From NCBI RefSeq assembly GCF_000004075.3, contig NC_026661.2, positions 434,001 through 498,000 of the forward strand: a stretch of 64,000 nt of DNA, read 5' to 3'. Positions 46,501 through 60,141 of the stretch are shown in pieces; within the stretch, counting starts at the first letter, position 1; every line of letters starts with the position of its first letter. The notes under the pieces were generated by a model. That model was given only the letters and a program-made list of their open reading frames with translations. It was not told where the DNA came from and made no database searches. The stretch comes from Cucumis sativus. Its lineage: Eukaryota > Streptophyta > Magnoliopsida > Cucurbitales > Cucurbitaceae. Both the position numbers and the translations under genes were made by a program.

Positions 46501-49500
46501 ATGTGAAATAGCAACTTCAATTAATCACCTTCTATTTGAAGAATTCCAAATTCATTTTCTAAATTTTTAACAACTCCCTAACAATGGATTTGAGATACAT
46601 TCTAATTTAAATTATTAGAAAATTAACTTTTTTTCTTCTTCTATAAATAATTATTTAATTATTGTATTTATTTTTGTGTGGTTTTTATGCATGCATGCAT
46701 GTTGTTTAGTTACTGCACCTAAATAGTGATTCTACAAATGCTAGGTTACCATAAAGTGATTCTAAAGCAATAATTACTTATGAATCACTTTCAAATAATC
46801 AATTTTAAAAATAATTATTGACTAATTAATATGTCAAAAATGGTATTTTGATTGTTTCTAAAAATACTTTAGATTGTCTATTTATTTATTTATTTATAAT
46901 TAGATCTACTAAACCACCTAGGAGAAGTTAATGTAAGGTTGGGTTTTTGGCAAACCTTCAAATTAATTTAAACACTCTTTTATATATATAATAAAGTCTT
47001 AATTCTCTGTTAATAAAATGGTCTAATTAATTTTTTTTGTATACCTTAGTTAAACTTACTGTTTGTTTATTTGGTTTGGTGTAGTATTTTGGAATCTTGT
47101 GAGAATTGAATTGGACGCGTGAAAAAAAATCAATCACCATTTTGTTCACAAATAATTAAAGAGGTTTATTACTTCATTATTCACTAAAATAGTCACGTTT
47201 TCCATTTTGTTATTTATGTCAATTCGTCCAATTACTTTCTTATATAATTATTATCAACTCGAGTCGATTCAACTCTTTGTTTCTAAGACTAAAAATGTCA
47301 TCTAAAGTATGTATAGAGGAAAGTGATTATTATGTGATGTCATACGCGGTTAATTTAAATATGATTTTTTTAAGAAAAAAATGATTATGATTCTATGAAC
47401 ATATTTTATTATTTGAAAAAACAATTTTTTCTTTTTACAATTGAGAACATAGATATTATTAAGAAATAAGAAAGCTCATGTTCGGGTTATAAGAGAGAGC
47501 ATAATGGAGGATTTACATTCCAACGACCATATGCACTTTTTGACACCCATTTGGCTATGGGCTACACTATTACACGCACTAGCCAGAGAAAATTGCAATG
47601 CTCTAAGTGTTGGTCTGAGACATTCAATTCTTACTTTCACCTAAAATAACATCAGTTGGAGAATTTTACGTATGATTATTATCTATGGCGTTAACTAAAA
47701 TTTGAAAATCATATTCAAATTCAAATATTATGTTCAACTAATAAAGCCAAAGCTTCACTAGATATTTGTTATTTATACTTAAAAAAAATAGTTATAAACT
47801 CTACAAAAGTAATTAGGAAGTTAATCAAACACACATTGGTAATTTTTTACTTTCACATCACACTTAACTTGAAATTAAATAAGCATAGCTATTAAAATGA
47901 AGGAACTAAATTTAAATACAATTTTTATATTGTGAAAGTTGGTTTCAAATATAATCAAAAACATGTATGCTTTAAAATGATTTTAATCCTTTCCTAATCA
48001 CTCCTAATTAAACATGTCTGATCGAATCAATATGTATAGAAAACATATAAATTTATTGATTCATGGTTTTTTGTGATGGAGTTGAATGCTAAAAGTGGGG
48101 CATCGGCCTCCCTCCTTAAGTTGAATAGATTCACAAGTGATTGGAGAGGTATGACTTTCATGATCTAAACGATTTTCAGTTGAAATCGAGACGACTAACC
48201 AAACAAAATTCAAAAATTGAAACTTCCCCTTAAAGACTTTAATTTTACAGGCCTCTATTTTTCTTTTTGTTTCTTTTTTTGTTTCAATTTTGTTGTGATG
48301 GTCACTTTATTAAACACAAAACTTAAAAGATTTAGCAAATAAAAATCTAAAAAGAACAAAGGTATTTTTACATAAATTATTTCAAATGATAAACTAGTGA
48401 AAATATATAAGCAAAATTTCAAAATTGACGACTTTGTACTAATCGTTATCTCTTATTCACTATTGACGACTTTGTAAACTAAAACAACCCTATATTAGAA
48501 TCTTTTCTCTAAAAATATTTGAATTAACTACTTTTGTCATCTCATCCATGTCAACACTTAATGGTACAATGTCATAAGTTAGTTAAAAGTTAAGTTAGGA
48601 ACTATTTAGAATCATTTTGTAAACACATCAACTTCCCCAAATATTATGTAGTTCGGGTTTTTTCAACCTATGACATGAAAAGAGTGTATGTCATGAATTG
48701 AACGTGTGGAAACCAAAAGTACTCTAAATCTCTCAATATTTTGTAATCTAAATCAATGTCTATTTTTTTCCATAAAAAATTAAAAATTCATCCAATTTTC
48801 TGGTTAAAATAAAAAACCCTAAAATTTATAGTAGAATAAATTTATAATATAAAAGAAATTAAAATTTTAGGTTATTCGTAAATTACAAAAAGGAAGAAGA
48901 AGAAGAAAAAGAAAGAAAGAAAGAAAAAGAAAGAGAAAGTAGAAGGTGGTATCAGTATTTATTATGATATTTTGGCAGGTTTGGGGAAGACTTCTCTTCT
49001 ATTCTCTTTCTTTTCCGCTTCAACAATTGGTTCCTCACAGATCTAACGGTCACCAACACCAACATCGGAAACACCGCTGCCACGTGGCTCCATATCTGCC
49101 CACCTCTCCTATTAATTTTTGTTTATCCATTCTCTTTCCCCTTTTTTTATTCTTTTCAATCACGTGACCTTCTCAGCTTTTTAATCCCCAAACAAAGAAA
49201 ACACACAAAAAGTTTAAATTACAATTTTGGTCAATACAAAATTAATTATGTATTTACTTTTATTCACTGCGTTTATAATAATAAACCTTTCATTTTCTTT
49301 TTAATAATTCATCAATCTCATCAACATCAAATGTACCTAATGTTTTATGGAAATCAACTGTTGAAAAGCTAAAAATAGAATACTTACTACTGTTGTTGTT
49401 ATTTTACACTTTAGGGTCATAATTCGTAATGAGAATGAGAGTACGAGAAAGGTTATGTTTTCCATAAGAAAAAAATTATCAAGGATGAAAGAAATGTAAA

Positions 49501-50245
49501 GAAAATAAAAAATTATCAACCAATAATTTATTAATTAAACAAGAGAAATTTAGAGTAACACTAAAATGAGCCTAACTCAACTAGTATAAATTTTGTATAA
49601 TATAATAGTTATTAATCTAGTTTGATTTTTCAATTCGAACCATAAAAAAAATGAAAAATCAAATTACTCAAAAGAACAAAGAAGAAAAAAAGATTAAAAT
49701 ACCATTTTGATCTTTATACTTTAACATATATTCCATTTTAGTAAATTATTTTAATAGTATACTCTTGGTCTTTGTATATTAAGAGATATTTGACCAATGA
49801 ATGAGATGATAAATCAAACTTATAATCTCGAGGTTCATAGTTATTATGTACGTTGAACTAGACTCATTTTAACAACTATAATTAGGATGATCATTAGTCT
49901 ATTTTGTACAAAAATTAGAACCGAAAATAACCTAGTCGATTTATACTAAGAAAAACCGACAACTGGATCGATTTTTAAAAATGTTTTAATTAAACTGGCC
50001 ACCAATCGTATTTTTAATAAACCCGATCATTGAATGTCAATTTCGATAATGTCCATGCAAATTCATAATTATAATAATCAAAATCAACTAACTATTGAGT
50101 AGAATACTAAATTTAAGATTTATTGAAATCGCACGCGCTAAAATTAGAAAGAACCAACAAAATAATTTGTTTACACTAAAATAAAATAAAATGACAAGGA
50201 AAGATATAGGGAGGAGGGCATTATAGCCATTTCAGTGCACGCTAT
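40554..50245. other. Long gene-poor AT-rich stretch
   Basis: Nearly 10 kb without a supported gene on either strand. It contains a SINE-like piece (41031-41096), an AT microsatellite (43613-43634), a GGGTTGG-bordered repeat (about 43680-44150), a GCAT tract near 46686-46700 and a purine tract (about 48890-48940). G-box type CCACGTGG and CACGTGAC sites lie near 49080 and 49160. Open frames such as 45635-45859 and 48946-49167 are short and low in complexity. Confidence 0.6.
43680..44150. repeat. Dispersed-repeat-like block bordered by GGGTTGG / CCAACCC text
   Basis: Opens GAGTTGGGTTGGATTGG and AACCCAACCCATAAAATATGG, contains a GAGGAGGAGGAGACG-rich part with GAATTCGAA, and closes with GAATTGGGTTAAACCCAATT. 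Such blocks are common in plant genomes as non-autonomous elements. I could not find a target duplication, so the class is open. Confidence 0.35.
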
Positions 50246-52157
50246 ATTTTTTTTCTTTTTCTCAGTGAGAGAGAGAGGTGCGGTTGGAGGAGAAATTTCA
50301 ACTTTGTTGACGCTCCATCGTCGGGTTCTCATTTCCTTCCACCGGCCATTGCTTCATCTCAAATTTCTCTCCTCCCCAAGAATAACACTCATAGCGACGG
50401 CTCCGCCGTGAGTTACCGGAATCTTGGCCGCTACGGCCACCCGCATTCTCCTTCTGCTTCACGATTTACGGTCGCCGACCGGTGCTTCTTCGCGGTTGTT
50501 ATCTTACTGTTTTATCTACGTCCGTTCTTCGGCATTCATTTCCATCTTTCTACATTCGGTACGTTTGCTTTCACATGCTTGCTTTTTTTTCTTTTTGAGT
50601 AATCCTTTTCCTCTCTCTCTTTAATCGTCACTTGGATGCTTTATTCCACTCGTAAAGCTCCATCATCTTCTCCAACCTTGCAAGTTGTATCCTTCTCTCT
50701 GTCATTGTGGTTTTAGATTGAAGTTCATGTAATCATGCTGCGCAGCTGATTTTATCATCTCTGTGATCTTTCCTTTCGGAGGAATCTCGCAGAGTACCGT
50801 TTCATTCTCGATGATTTAATTGTCCAGTGAGGTTTTTGTTGGAAATTGTTGCATTCGAAGTTTGCTTTGAGTCGAAGTAAAACAACGAGTTCCAGCGAAC
50901 AATTATTTTCGAGATGGGATTTCAATGATTTTTGCTTAACTGAGGATTTGATGAAGCTGAGATAACCGTTAGAATTGTATATTAGTGCCGTTGCGTAAAA
51001 CTTCTAACCGCGCAATATTTCGCGTCCATTTTGATACGCACATTGTGAATGGTATACATTTCGGGTTTTTTCTTTTCAGTTTTGGAACATTATTTAATAT
51101 ATTTGTGGTCGTTTCCTTAAAGTGGACAAGGCTTGAAGACGACGAAAAGCGCAGCTGAGTAGCAGAGACTTCGGATCAGACCGAACGGCAGAGAAAAGAA
51201 GAAGAAAGGGGAAAAGGGAAATTTTAGAAACGACGGCGTTTGGAGGATCACATCAATTTCTCATACAAGTAAGCTATTGCAATCGATATCGGAACCGCAT
51301 CGCTCTACCGAATGGATGTATTGTTTTCAGAAACGGTTTTCTGAAAGGACGGACGATTTGACAGTATGTTTTTTTCTTATTTCTTTCGTTCCTCGTCTTC
51401 TTTATTTTAATTTCAAAATTCACAGTACCAATAACATCTGACCACACATCTTATCGTGTAGAGCGATAATGAGAATATAAAGAAAACAATGTTCTGATGG
51501 TTGGATGACAATGCTTACCCTTTTGAAATTCCTCGAATTTGTCTGTAAGTTTTGTGGGTCTCCACTATGGGGAACGTTGCTGTCTAACATGACATTTGTG
51601 ATTTTCTTTTGGGGGAAATAGCCCCCTCAAAAAGAGGGGGTTTAAAAGGGATGCTTAGAACTGAAGGTTAGGCTAAATTGTTAAAGGCTTAACCATGATA
51701 TGGCAATTATCATTAATATGCTTTCTAACTTTTATCATTTTGCTGGTGGCGGGTAAATAGCCATGATTAGCTTGTAGTTGCGGTTATTAATATTCTTTCT
51801 ACTGTTGGTTGGGTGAGGGGGTTGGTCAGATACTCAGATCAGAAGACACTCATGGCTTGCTGGATGGTTACGACATTAATTAGGATTTGTTTAGTATATT
51901 GTATTATTTAGTGATTAGTTGTATTTTATGCAGGCAATTCCAGTCATTAATGGCTTATGAGCTTTCCTCTTCATGTTCAAGGAACTAATTTTTTTTTTTT
52001 TTTTTTTTTGTTTGTTGTAAATCCCACCAGTGTCCTGTAAATGTTCGAAGCATGAGCACAATGGCTTGTTCATCTTCGAGAGTACCCAATTATGGATTGA
52101 TATAGACTAAATCGAGGTGGGCTGTTGGGCTGGGAGAAGGTTTGGCATCATTGAGAA
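50246..52157 (+). promoter_or_regulatory. 5' leader and leader introns of the KIN-7 kinesin gene
   Basis: GC content rises abruptly at about 50270 (GAGAGAGAGGTGCGG, CTCCATCGTCGGG), the likely transcription start area. A probable leader exon ends at 50558 (CATTCG then GTACGT); further leader sequence seems to lie around 51120-51360. The ATG at 52158 begins the kinesin frame. A run of about 21 T lies near 51989-52009. Exact leader exon borders cannot be fixed without transcripts. Confidence 0.5.
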
Positions 52158-55100
52158 ATGGGGGCGGTTGGAGAAGAGTTGATGAAGTTGGAAAAAATGC
52201 AGGGGATAAATGCTCGTGAAGAGAAAATTCTTGTTTTAGTAAGGTTGAGACCCTTGAATGAGAAGGAGATTATGATGAATGAAGCAGCAGATTGGGAGTG
52301 CATCAATGGTACTAGTATTTTGTACCGGAATACCTTACGGGAGGGGTCCACATTTCCAAGTGCCTATACTTTTGGTGAGCAAAGCTAATCTCTCTTGGTT
52401 CATAAAATCCTCTGTAAAATGTTTGTAAACATGTAACTTTTCGGGTTACTATTGATGAGGATTGGACTTTATCTTCCTTTCACACATTTTTTTATTGAAT
52501 GTTTTGATAGTTTCTTTTAATGATTATACCATTTATACCTGACCGTGGCTTTGTATATTAAGTCCATGTTTCAAAATACGCCATGGAAGGATGCCATTGA
52601 TATGAATATAACTCTTGACTTAATGGTATTGTATAAGAGGTTTATTTAAATTTGTGCTCACTCTTTTTTGGCGATAGATAGAGTATTTCGAGGTGATTGC
52701 TCTACAAAGCAGGTGTACGAGGAAGGAGCCAGAGAAATTGCATTTTCTGTAGTCAGTGGAATCAACTGTAAGTACACAATTCTCTTCCACTTTGATATGT
52801 AACATGCAAGGTGCTAATGAACAGGTAAGAACCTTACTCCCATATATATTCTTCCAAATTTCCAGCAAGTATTTTTGCATATGGTCAGACAAGCAGTGGA
52901 AAGACATACACCATGAATGGAATTCTTGAATATTCAGTAGCAGATATATTTGATTACATTAGAAGGGTGAGATGATTGTGGTTATTGCACTACACTTTTT
53001 ACCTTCACCGGAAGCAAGCTCTTTTCTTATTGTCTTTGTTTGTTTTCTTTTCCTTGAAACAAATTTCAGCACGAAGAGAGAGCATTCATTGTGAAGTTTT
53101 CAGCTATTGAGATATACAATGAAGCTGTTAGAGACCTCCTGAGCACAGATACTAGTCCTCTCAGGCTGCTAGATGACCAGGAGGTTGATATGTTGTTTTC
53201 TCCGTGTACGAAAAAGAACTTTTATAATTGTCCTATTTTAGTATTTTTATACAGTTTTTGGTTGTAAACAGCGAGGGACAATTGTAGAGAAAGTCACTGA
53301 GGAAATCTTGAGGGACTGGAACCATTTAAGGGAGCTCATTTCAATTTGTGAAGGTGAAGCATTTTGAAAAATCTTGCCAGTCCCTGATTATTTCATATTT
53401 TTATGAAACCTGGTTATACTGTGCAGCTCAACGACGGATTGGAGAGACCTCACTGAATGAAAAAAGTTCTAGATCTCATCAAATTATTAAACTGGTGCGG
53501 TTCACTTCTCTTCTTAATTAATCCCATCATCGATGGGATTTAAGGGTTCAATTTTAATCTGATCGATACATTTTTCACACAACTTCCTTGTTGATTCATG
53601 CAGACAATTGAAAGTTCTGCTCGCGAGTTTTTAGGAAAAGACAATTCAACCACACTTGCTGCTAGTGTGGTAATGACCATCTAACTGTATGCATAACCAT
53701 ACAGCTAATATACTGATTACGTTTCTTCCTACTTTTAAGAGACTTCCATACTGACAGCACTTCAATGTGTATGTGTGGGAAACAAATTGTCTTCATTCCT
53801 CAATCTCCCGTCATTTCTGGCAGAGTTTTATTGATTTAGCTGGGAGTGAACGTGCAGCTCAAGCATTGTCAGCAGGGGCGAGACTGAAAGAAGGATGTCA
53901 CATAAATCGCAGTTTACTGACTCTGGGTACTGTCATTCGCAAACTGAGGTACTCGAAGTCCTCTTTCCTTCCCTTTTATGTTTTTGACTTTTTTATTATT
54001 CAAAGTTTGTTGTATCCTACTTATACGATCTTAAGATCTATCATTCTGCTCTAATGTGTTGGGTGACTTAAAGCAATCAAAGCAAACATTACGTATCCTA
54101 CTTATAAGATCTTAAGATCTCTCTCTCCCCCATTTCTTGGCTTTTCTATTATTCTCATTGTATAGCTCTCTTGTACATTGAGTTTATTGATAATAAAGAA
54201 GCTTGTCTCCTTTTAAAAAAAATGTGTTGGGTGACTTGTGTCTGTCGATAGTTCAATTATGCTCCTCACCAGTTTTTGCTTATTAAGTGTTTTGATGTTT
54301 CACTAATTTATACAACATCCTCATAAAATTTTAGCTTGATGTTCAATGGAATTGCATCTTGGGAAAACTCATTTTTGGAAAATTTCACTTTAGCCATTGG
54401 ATGCATTTGTGAATGGAAAGGAACAAAATATTCTGTGATAACAATTTTTTTTAATAAACTTCTGTTACAATGACGTATTTCTGGTGTAAAGAGATCAGAT
54501 TGGTTGACGACTAGATGTTATGCCCCCTCCCTCTCGCTCTTTTTCTGTTTCTTTTTGTAAAATTTGCACAGTAAGTGAGGCTCTTTGTATTTTTATAACT
54601 CTTGATTTCGTTATGTGGTGCAGCAAAGGAAGAAATGGTCATATCAATTACAGAGATTCTAAGCTGACACGAATATTGCAGCCCTGCTTAGGTGGCAATG
54701 CTAGAACAGCCATCATCTGTACATTGAGCCCTGCAAGAAGTCATGTTGAACAAACTAGAAACACTCTCTTGTTCGCTTGTTGTGCAAAAGAGGTGACAAC
54801 AAAAGCACAAGTCAATGTGGTCATGTCTGATAAGGCTTTGGTTAAGCATTTGCAGAAAGAGTTAGCGAGATTGGAGAGTGAGTTGAGAACTCCTGCCCCT
54901 GTTTCATCCAGTTCTGAATATGCAGCCCTACTTAAAAAGAAAGATCTTCAAATTGAGAAGGTTGTATATTCTACCTGAATTCATGCTCTTGTGACATATG
55001 CTTACATTAATTTGACGTTCGAAGTTTTATTTTCCTGCTGTGGTTTGCCATGATCTTAAATTCATTTTGCGGAGCCTTTTCTTTCCTTAAAATTGAAGAA

Positions 55101-58100
55101 AAACGTTCGTCTGGTCAGTACATATTCATTTGATGTAGTTATTGTTCGGAAAATCCTGCTCATCATTTGTATGTTTGTGATTCTAATTTCTAAGAATATA
55201 ATCATGTCTGTTCTAATTTAAGTTCGGTGTTGAGAAAACTGCATAAGAGAAGTCCTTCCGATAGATTTCTATTCTGTTATATATGGGCATAGACATCCTG
55301 TGTTACGCTTGATCAAAGGAAACCACGACCTAAAGTGGTCTGGTTGTCCCCCACATAAGTTTGTAGCTATGAGGAGGCAGAAAGTTCGGATGATAAATGC
55401 TTTACATTGTGTTCCGTTGCAGATGGCGAAGGAGATTAGAGAACTCACTAAGCAGAGGGATCTTGCTCAATCCCGGGTTGAAGATTTACTTCGTATGGTT
55501 GGAAATGATGATGTCTCGGGAAAGGTAAAATTTACGTGATTTACTTGCATGCATATATAGTTAGTTTCCTTTGTATTCTTCATATTACTTGCTTGCCTTC
55601 TTTCCAGGATATCAAAACTAGTTATTCTAAATTGCAAGCAAGGGATGGTTTAGAGTATGAAGGCTCACCATCAGAAACTTCAAGTGTGGCTGATTTTCGT
55701 GGTAGAGATATGGGTGGAAAATCTTTTAACAATCCTCATTATTATGACGGAGACAGTGATGATGGAAAAAGGTTCCTTGACTCTCAGTCGGGTCAAAGTG
55801 GAACAACAACCGCTCTTGCAATAGCAGAAGACTTCGACGACTGCAAGGAAGTTCAATGTATTGAAATGGGGGAATCAGTCAGGGACGATGGCTTGTCACT
55901 GCTTGCTACAAATAATGGTGAATTTAGAGGAATGCCGTTTAGCGTGTCAAATGATGGAAGTACTGGTCATGAATTGATATCAACCCCTGTGACTGGCAGC
56001 AGAGAAGCACATCAAATTCCAAATAATTCAACAAATGGTCAACCAGAGCAAGGACTCCATGAAGTAAGGAGGATGAACATTGATTCTACGAGCAGTCCTT
56101 ATCGCGATGATGCATGTTCAAAGGTTACTGCAGACATGTCAAGCTCCAGAAGCTTGAAGCTAGCTAGAAGCTGGAGTTGTAGAGCCAATTTCACGAATGA
56201 GTTATCACCTGATAGAGGAGAGACAACCCCTCCTCATGGATTTGACAAAAGCTTTCCTGGAAGACCTGAAGGTTTTGGACGGAAACTCCCACAATTAGAC
56301 TTCACAGGCGGCCTCGTGAGACTTGATTCTCAGTCCTCTATAGGAAGTGCTCGGAGCATCAAGACTTCTGCAGATGAAGACGTTACTCGCTTAGATGCCT
56401 TTGTTGCTGGATTGAAGAAAATGACAAATTCAGAGTATGGGAAAGAACTTCCTGACGGTCAGGTGATGCCCTTTTTTTTACTTTCTTGAAATAGATTGCA
56501 TACTTTTCTAGATAATCTAATTTTCTATAATTTCTTGTGGATGGGAAATCGTGTGGTTCGTGGTTCAGAACTTGGAGTAAATTTATATCTTGGCATACGT
56601 AATGTTTGCTTTGATTGCTTTGTGAGTCTGTGACGTGAAAAACAACTTGGTCTCTTCTCTCTTTTTCTTAGCTTGAATACTGAATCTCCCTTGAATTGAA
56701 TTTTGTTATCAAGGGACAGTCTTGAGCACTTCTTGGTTTGTGCAGAAGAATTAAATTCTGCCACTGCAAGTTTGCAACTAAATCAAATATCATACTCCGC
56801 AGCTTTTTAGATCAATGCATTTTTGGCCAATGCCTATGGCCTTAATCCCACTAGCAAATGATCAACTTGCGATTTACTGTTCAGGTCGAAATAATTTCAT
56901 TTTTCCTAATAATAAGAAGCATGTTCTTACTAGGTTCTGGAGGATGGGCAAGAATTGGATTTCTTAAAGAACACAAATTATGTTGGAGGTGAGACATTGC
57001 AGAATGGGTTAGTCACATCGGATTGGAAGGAAGAATTTCAGAGGCAGCAGAGGATGATAATTGATCTTTGGCAAACTTGCAACGTCTCAATTGTCCACAG
57101 AACTTACTTTTTCTTGCTCTTCCAAGGTGATCCTGCCGATTCCATTTACATGGAAGTAGAAGTTAGGAGACTGACTTTTCTAAAGCAAACATTTTATTAC
57201 GGTAATTCAGCTATGGATGATGGCCGGAAAGTCTCCTTTTCTTCAAGGTCAGTCCTTCTACCATGTTTTATCTTTGATTTCTAGCTTCACTCAATTTGTG
57301 CAGACAAAAAATAGTTTTAAGGTAGACTACAACTGACTACCTAATTATAAAAATGCCTTTTCAACTAGTACAAATATTGCTCAACTATGCACACATAATT
57401 TACGCGCGTGAGAACTACAACATGAAGATTATCTCAAAGGGTCTTGCGGTCTTTGAAACTTCTTGAATTACCAATTTGACTTGAAAGTTTAGATGGGTGA
57501 GGCAAATATAATAATATTTCATTTAACACTCTCCTTCAATATATGGAAGATTCAACAAGTGAAAATCAATATTAATTGAAGAGAAAATAATATCATAGAT
57601 TTGAACGTAGGACTTCTTGGACTACTTGCTCTAATACCATCTTAAATCACCTTGATACCTTAAAACTTCAACTTATAAAAGAAAATTTAGTAACGATGTC
57701 ATCTAACAAAAATTTGAGAGAAGTGTTTAGAAAATGGGTTGGGAAAAAAAGAAAGGAAAGAAAGTATTCTTTATCTGGTGGGGATATTTTAAATACGATT
57801 AGGAATAATTTCACTGTGGATATCTATTTAGTCATTTTTTTCCCTGTTTTAATTAATTAATTTTATTATGATTGAGGTGTTAGTTCTTTCGATGTCCTTG
57901 TATCATTTCATCATAGTTCAGGAGTTTATGCTAGAATATCAGTGTCACTGGTCTTTTCAGATGTAAAGTAGGTCGTCAATTATTTAAAATGATTGATTCG
58001 TCCAAAAGAAAGCTTAAGTTAATAGGTTTAGGTGAAAGGTAAATTTAGTATCATGTCCACCCTAATAACTACTGGTATACGTCTCTTGGAAGCCTTGGTT

Positions 58101-58545
58101 GAAAGATTTTCAAACGTTTGTTTTTCCTTACTCCCTTCTGAAGTTCGCTTCATCTCAACATTTCGTTTCTTTATATTTGATGTACGATGAGGTTTGCTCA
58201 TTTTCTTCCTGCCTGGGAGACAGTATAAGGGATCTTCGTCGCGAGAGAGAAACACTGAGCAAGCTAATGCAGAAGCGAATCACAGAAGATGAAAGAAAGA
58301 GATTGTTTCAGAAATGGGGAATTGCATTGAATTCAAAACGCCGAAGGCTGCAGCTGATGAGTCAGTTGTGGACCGATCCGAAGAACATGAACCATGTAAC
58401 AGAGAGTGCAGCCATTGTTGCAAAGCTTGTGAAGTTTGCTGAGCAAGGACAAGCCCTCAAGGGGAACTTTGGTCTCAGCTTCATTACACCTCCACAGAAA
58501 AGTAGATCATTTAGCTGGAGAAACAATAGGACTTCTTTAATCTGA
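52158..58545 (+). CDS. KIN7E: Kinesin-like protein KIN-7 (KIN-7E/F type)
   Basis: Thirteen exons join in frame to 930 aa: 52158-52374, 52678-52767, 52866-52966, 53070-53183, 53272-53353, 53427-53494, 53604-53669, 53824-53948, 54624-54960, 55423-55524, 55608-56462, 56934-57247, 58224-58545. The motor domain is N-terminal: [17 protein letters not shown] strand, P-loop GQTSSGKT (about 108-115), switch I NEKSSRSH (about 212-219), switch II DLAGSE (about 250-255). A neck and coiled coil follow ([38 protein letters not shown]), then a Ser-rich linker, and the C-terminal KIN-7 domain (DUF3490): [18 protein letters not shown] and [14 protein letters not shown]. All active-site motifs are intact. It is a plus-end microtubule motor by family; KIN-7 members act in cytokinesis and microtubule organisation. 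The E versus F assignment is by recall of the MGA...EEL start. Confidence 0.93.
54090..54225 (+). mobile_element. LINE 3' tail in intron 8 of the kinesin gene
   Basis: TATAGCTCTCTTGTACATTG, then AGTTTATTGATAATAAAG and CTTGTCTCCTTTTAAAAAAA, the usual 3' end of plant LINEs. It is followed by TGTGTTGGGTGACTT, which also stands just before it (54056-54070): a 15-bp direct repeat that looks like the LINE target-site duplication. Confidence 0.7.
57420..57720 (-). mobile_element. TRIM-like retroelement in intron 12 of the kinesin gene
   Basis: On the minus strand, TGGTATTAGAGCAA (near 57635-57650) is a near match to the initiator tRNA-Met primer-binding site and is preceded by GGTGATTTAAGA at the end of an LTR-like segment. 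Strings such as GATTCAACAAGTG relate it to 29795-30175. Non-coding; borders approximate. Confidence 0.5.
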
Positions 58546-60141
58546 CTTCAGGTGACATTCTCCAGTGCTTAAATTACCACACCATTTGTTTGTTTGTTTG
58601 TTTTGTTTTTTGTTGCTACCAGTAATTAATATATAGTTACGACACTAAAGCATCATTAATTGTAATAGGGCTGTATAAATATCTTGTAAAACTTGCTTGA
58701 TCTAGGAAGTTAAGATAGATTAGGCTGATCATGACTGATTTGGGTTTTCTTTTTTTGTTATTTTTTGTGTGTATTTTGTGAACCCAAACATATTAATTCC
58801 CATATACATTCTCTTCAAAGACGAGATGACCATTGTTGTCTTGTTTTCCTTCCAATTGGATTACTGTTGAAGATGATTCTAATATTAGATATTTATTACA
58901 TAATTATTTAATTGTCACACAAAAAGTATAAAGGTAAAGTATTAAGGTAATTTTTGAGTCTTTAGTTAGGAGTAAGGTGGAGTGGTTCATGGATGACTCT
59001 CAATTTAAACACGTTGAAAATGAAAGTTGACGGTGTGTAACAATATCTTAAATTTAAATTTAAGGGAGGTACTAGGTGCCATATTTATGAGTTGAATTTG
59101 ATTTTCAAATTTTGGTTAAAGCTATTGATTAAATCGAAAGAAATTAGAAAATTGATGATTCAAACACACATTTTATTTCTTTCTCGTTTTCGTAATCTAG
59201 ATAGTTGGGTGGTTACTTCCAACGTTGAGAAAGATATGTTTTGCACTTACACGAATATTGATGAACGTTTGGGTTTGTAGCAAAAAAAAAAAGTTCATTT
59301 TCTTTTTTTCTTCCAAATAATATGTATGTATTATTTTTATTCTACACTAAATAGACTATTTGGCAAAGTTACAAGTTGACATGTTTTGAAATTTCCCAAA
59401 CTTTCGTTTGTGTTTAGGGTTTAGAACATCAACATTGGTACCACCATCAAAGCAACAAAGTGAGGGTCCAACAAATTAGGATAAATTCTAACCATATGTT
59501 AGTGTTTTAAAGTGAATATTATTGTTATTATTATGCATTCCAATAATATATGCCTATCGATACCTACACAATACACAATTGCGAAAAGTTGTGTGTTTTG
59601 TTATGTTTATTTGTATGTCAAAAATTAAAAATTTGACTCCTTTTTTCTACATTTCGAAAATTTTAAAATAAAATATGGTCTGGAAATTTAAAGTGTTAAA
59701 ATGAGATTTAATATAACTATTAATTTCCAACTCAAATAAATTTGCTAATTCTAAAAAAAATGATCGAAATCTGTTTATCTTCCAAATCTCAGCCGGGAAT
59801 GGGAAAGATATTTATTCTCAAATCGAACGGTTCAATTGGAAGAAAAAGTTAGAATTTAGAAGAGTTTAACAAACCATCTAAACATCAATTTGTAATGCAA
59901 GCTTCTCAAAATCAATCCCAGAGTTGCAGGCAATTGAACCCTAATTTGCAGATATGATTCGAAGGAAAATGGGTCAAATATGAAATCGAAAACACGCCAG
60001 CAAGACGATTAATCACTATAGAACAATTCTTGACTTGAGATAAACCCAAACCTCGAGAAACCCTTGATTTGTTTTTTTCAAAATTACAAATCATGAAAGT
60101 AAAGTTTTATGCAATCAGAAGGAACACAAAAGCGATTGAAA
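58546..60141. other. Convergent intergenic region
   Basis: The first few hundred bases are kinesin 3' UTR and about 59900-60141 that of the minus-strand S31 gene. The middle is AT-rich with TTATTATTATT runs and no gene. The 62-codon frame at 59092 has no protein-like support. Confidence 0.6.
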
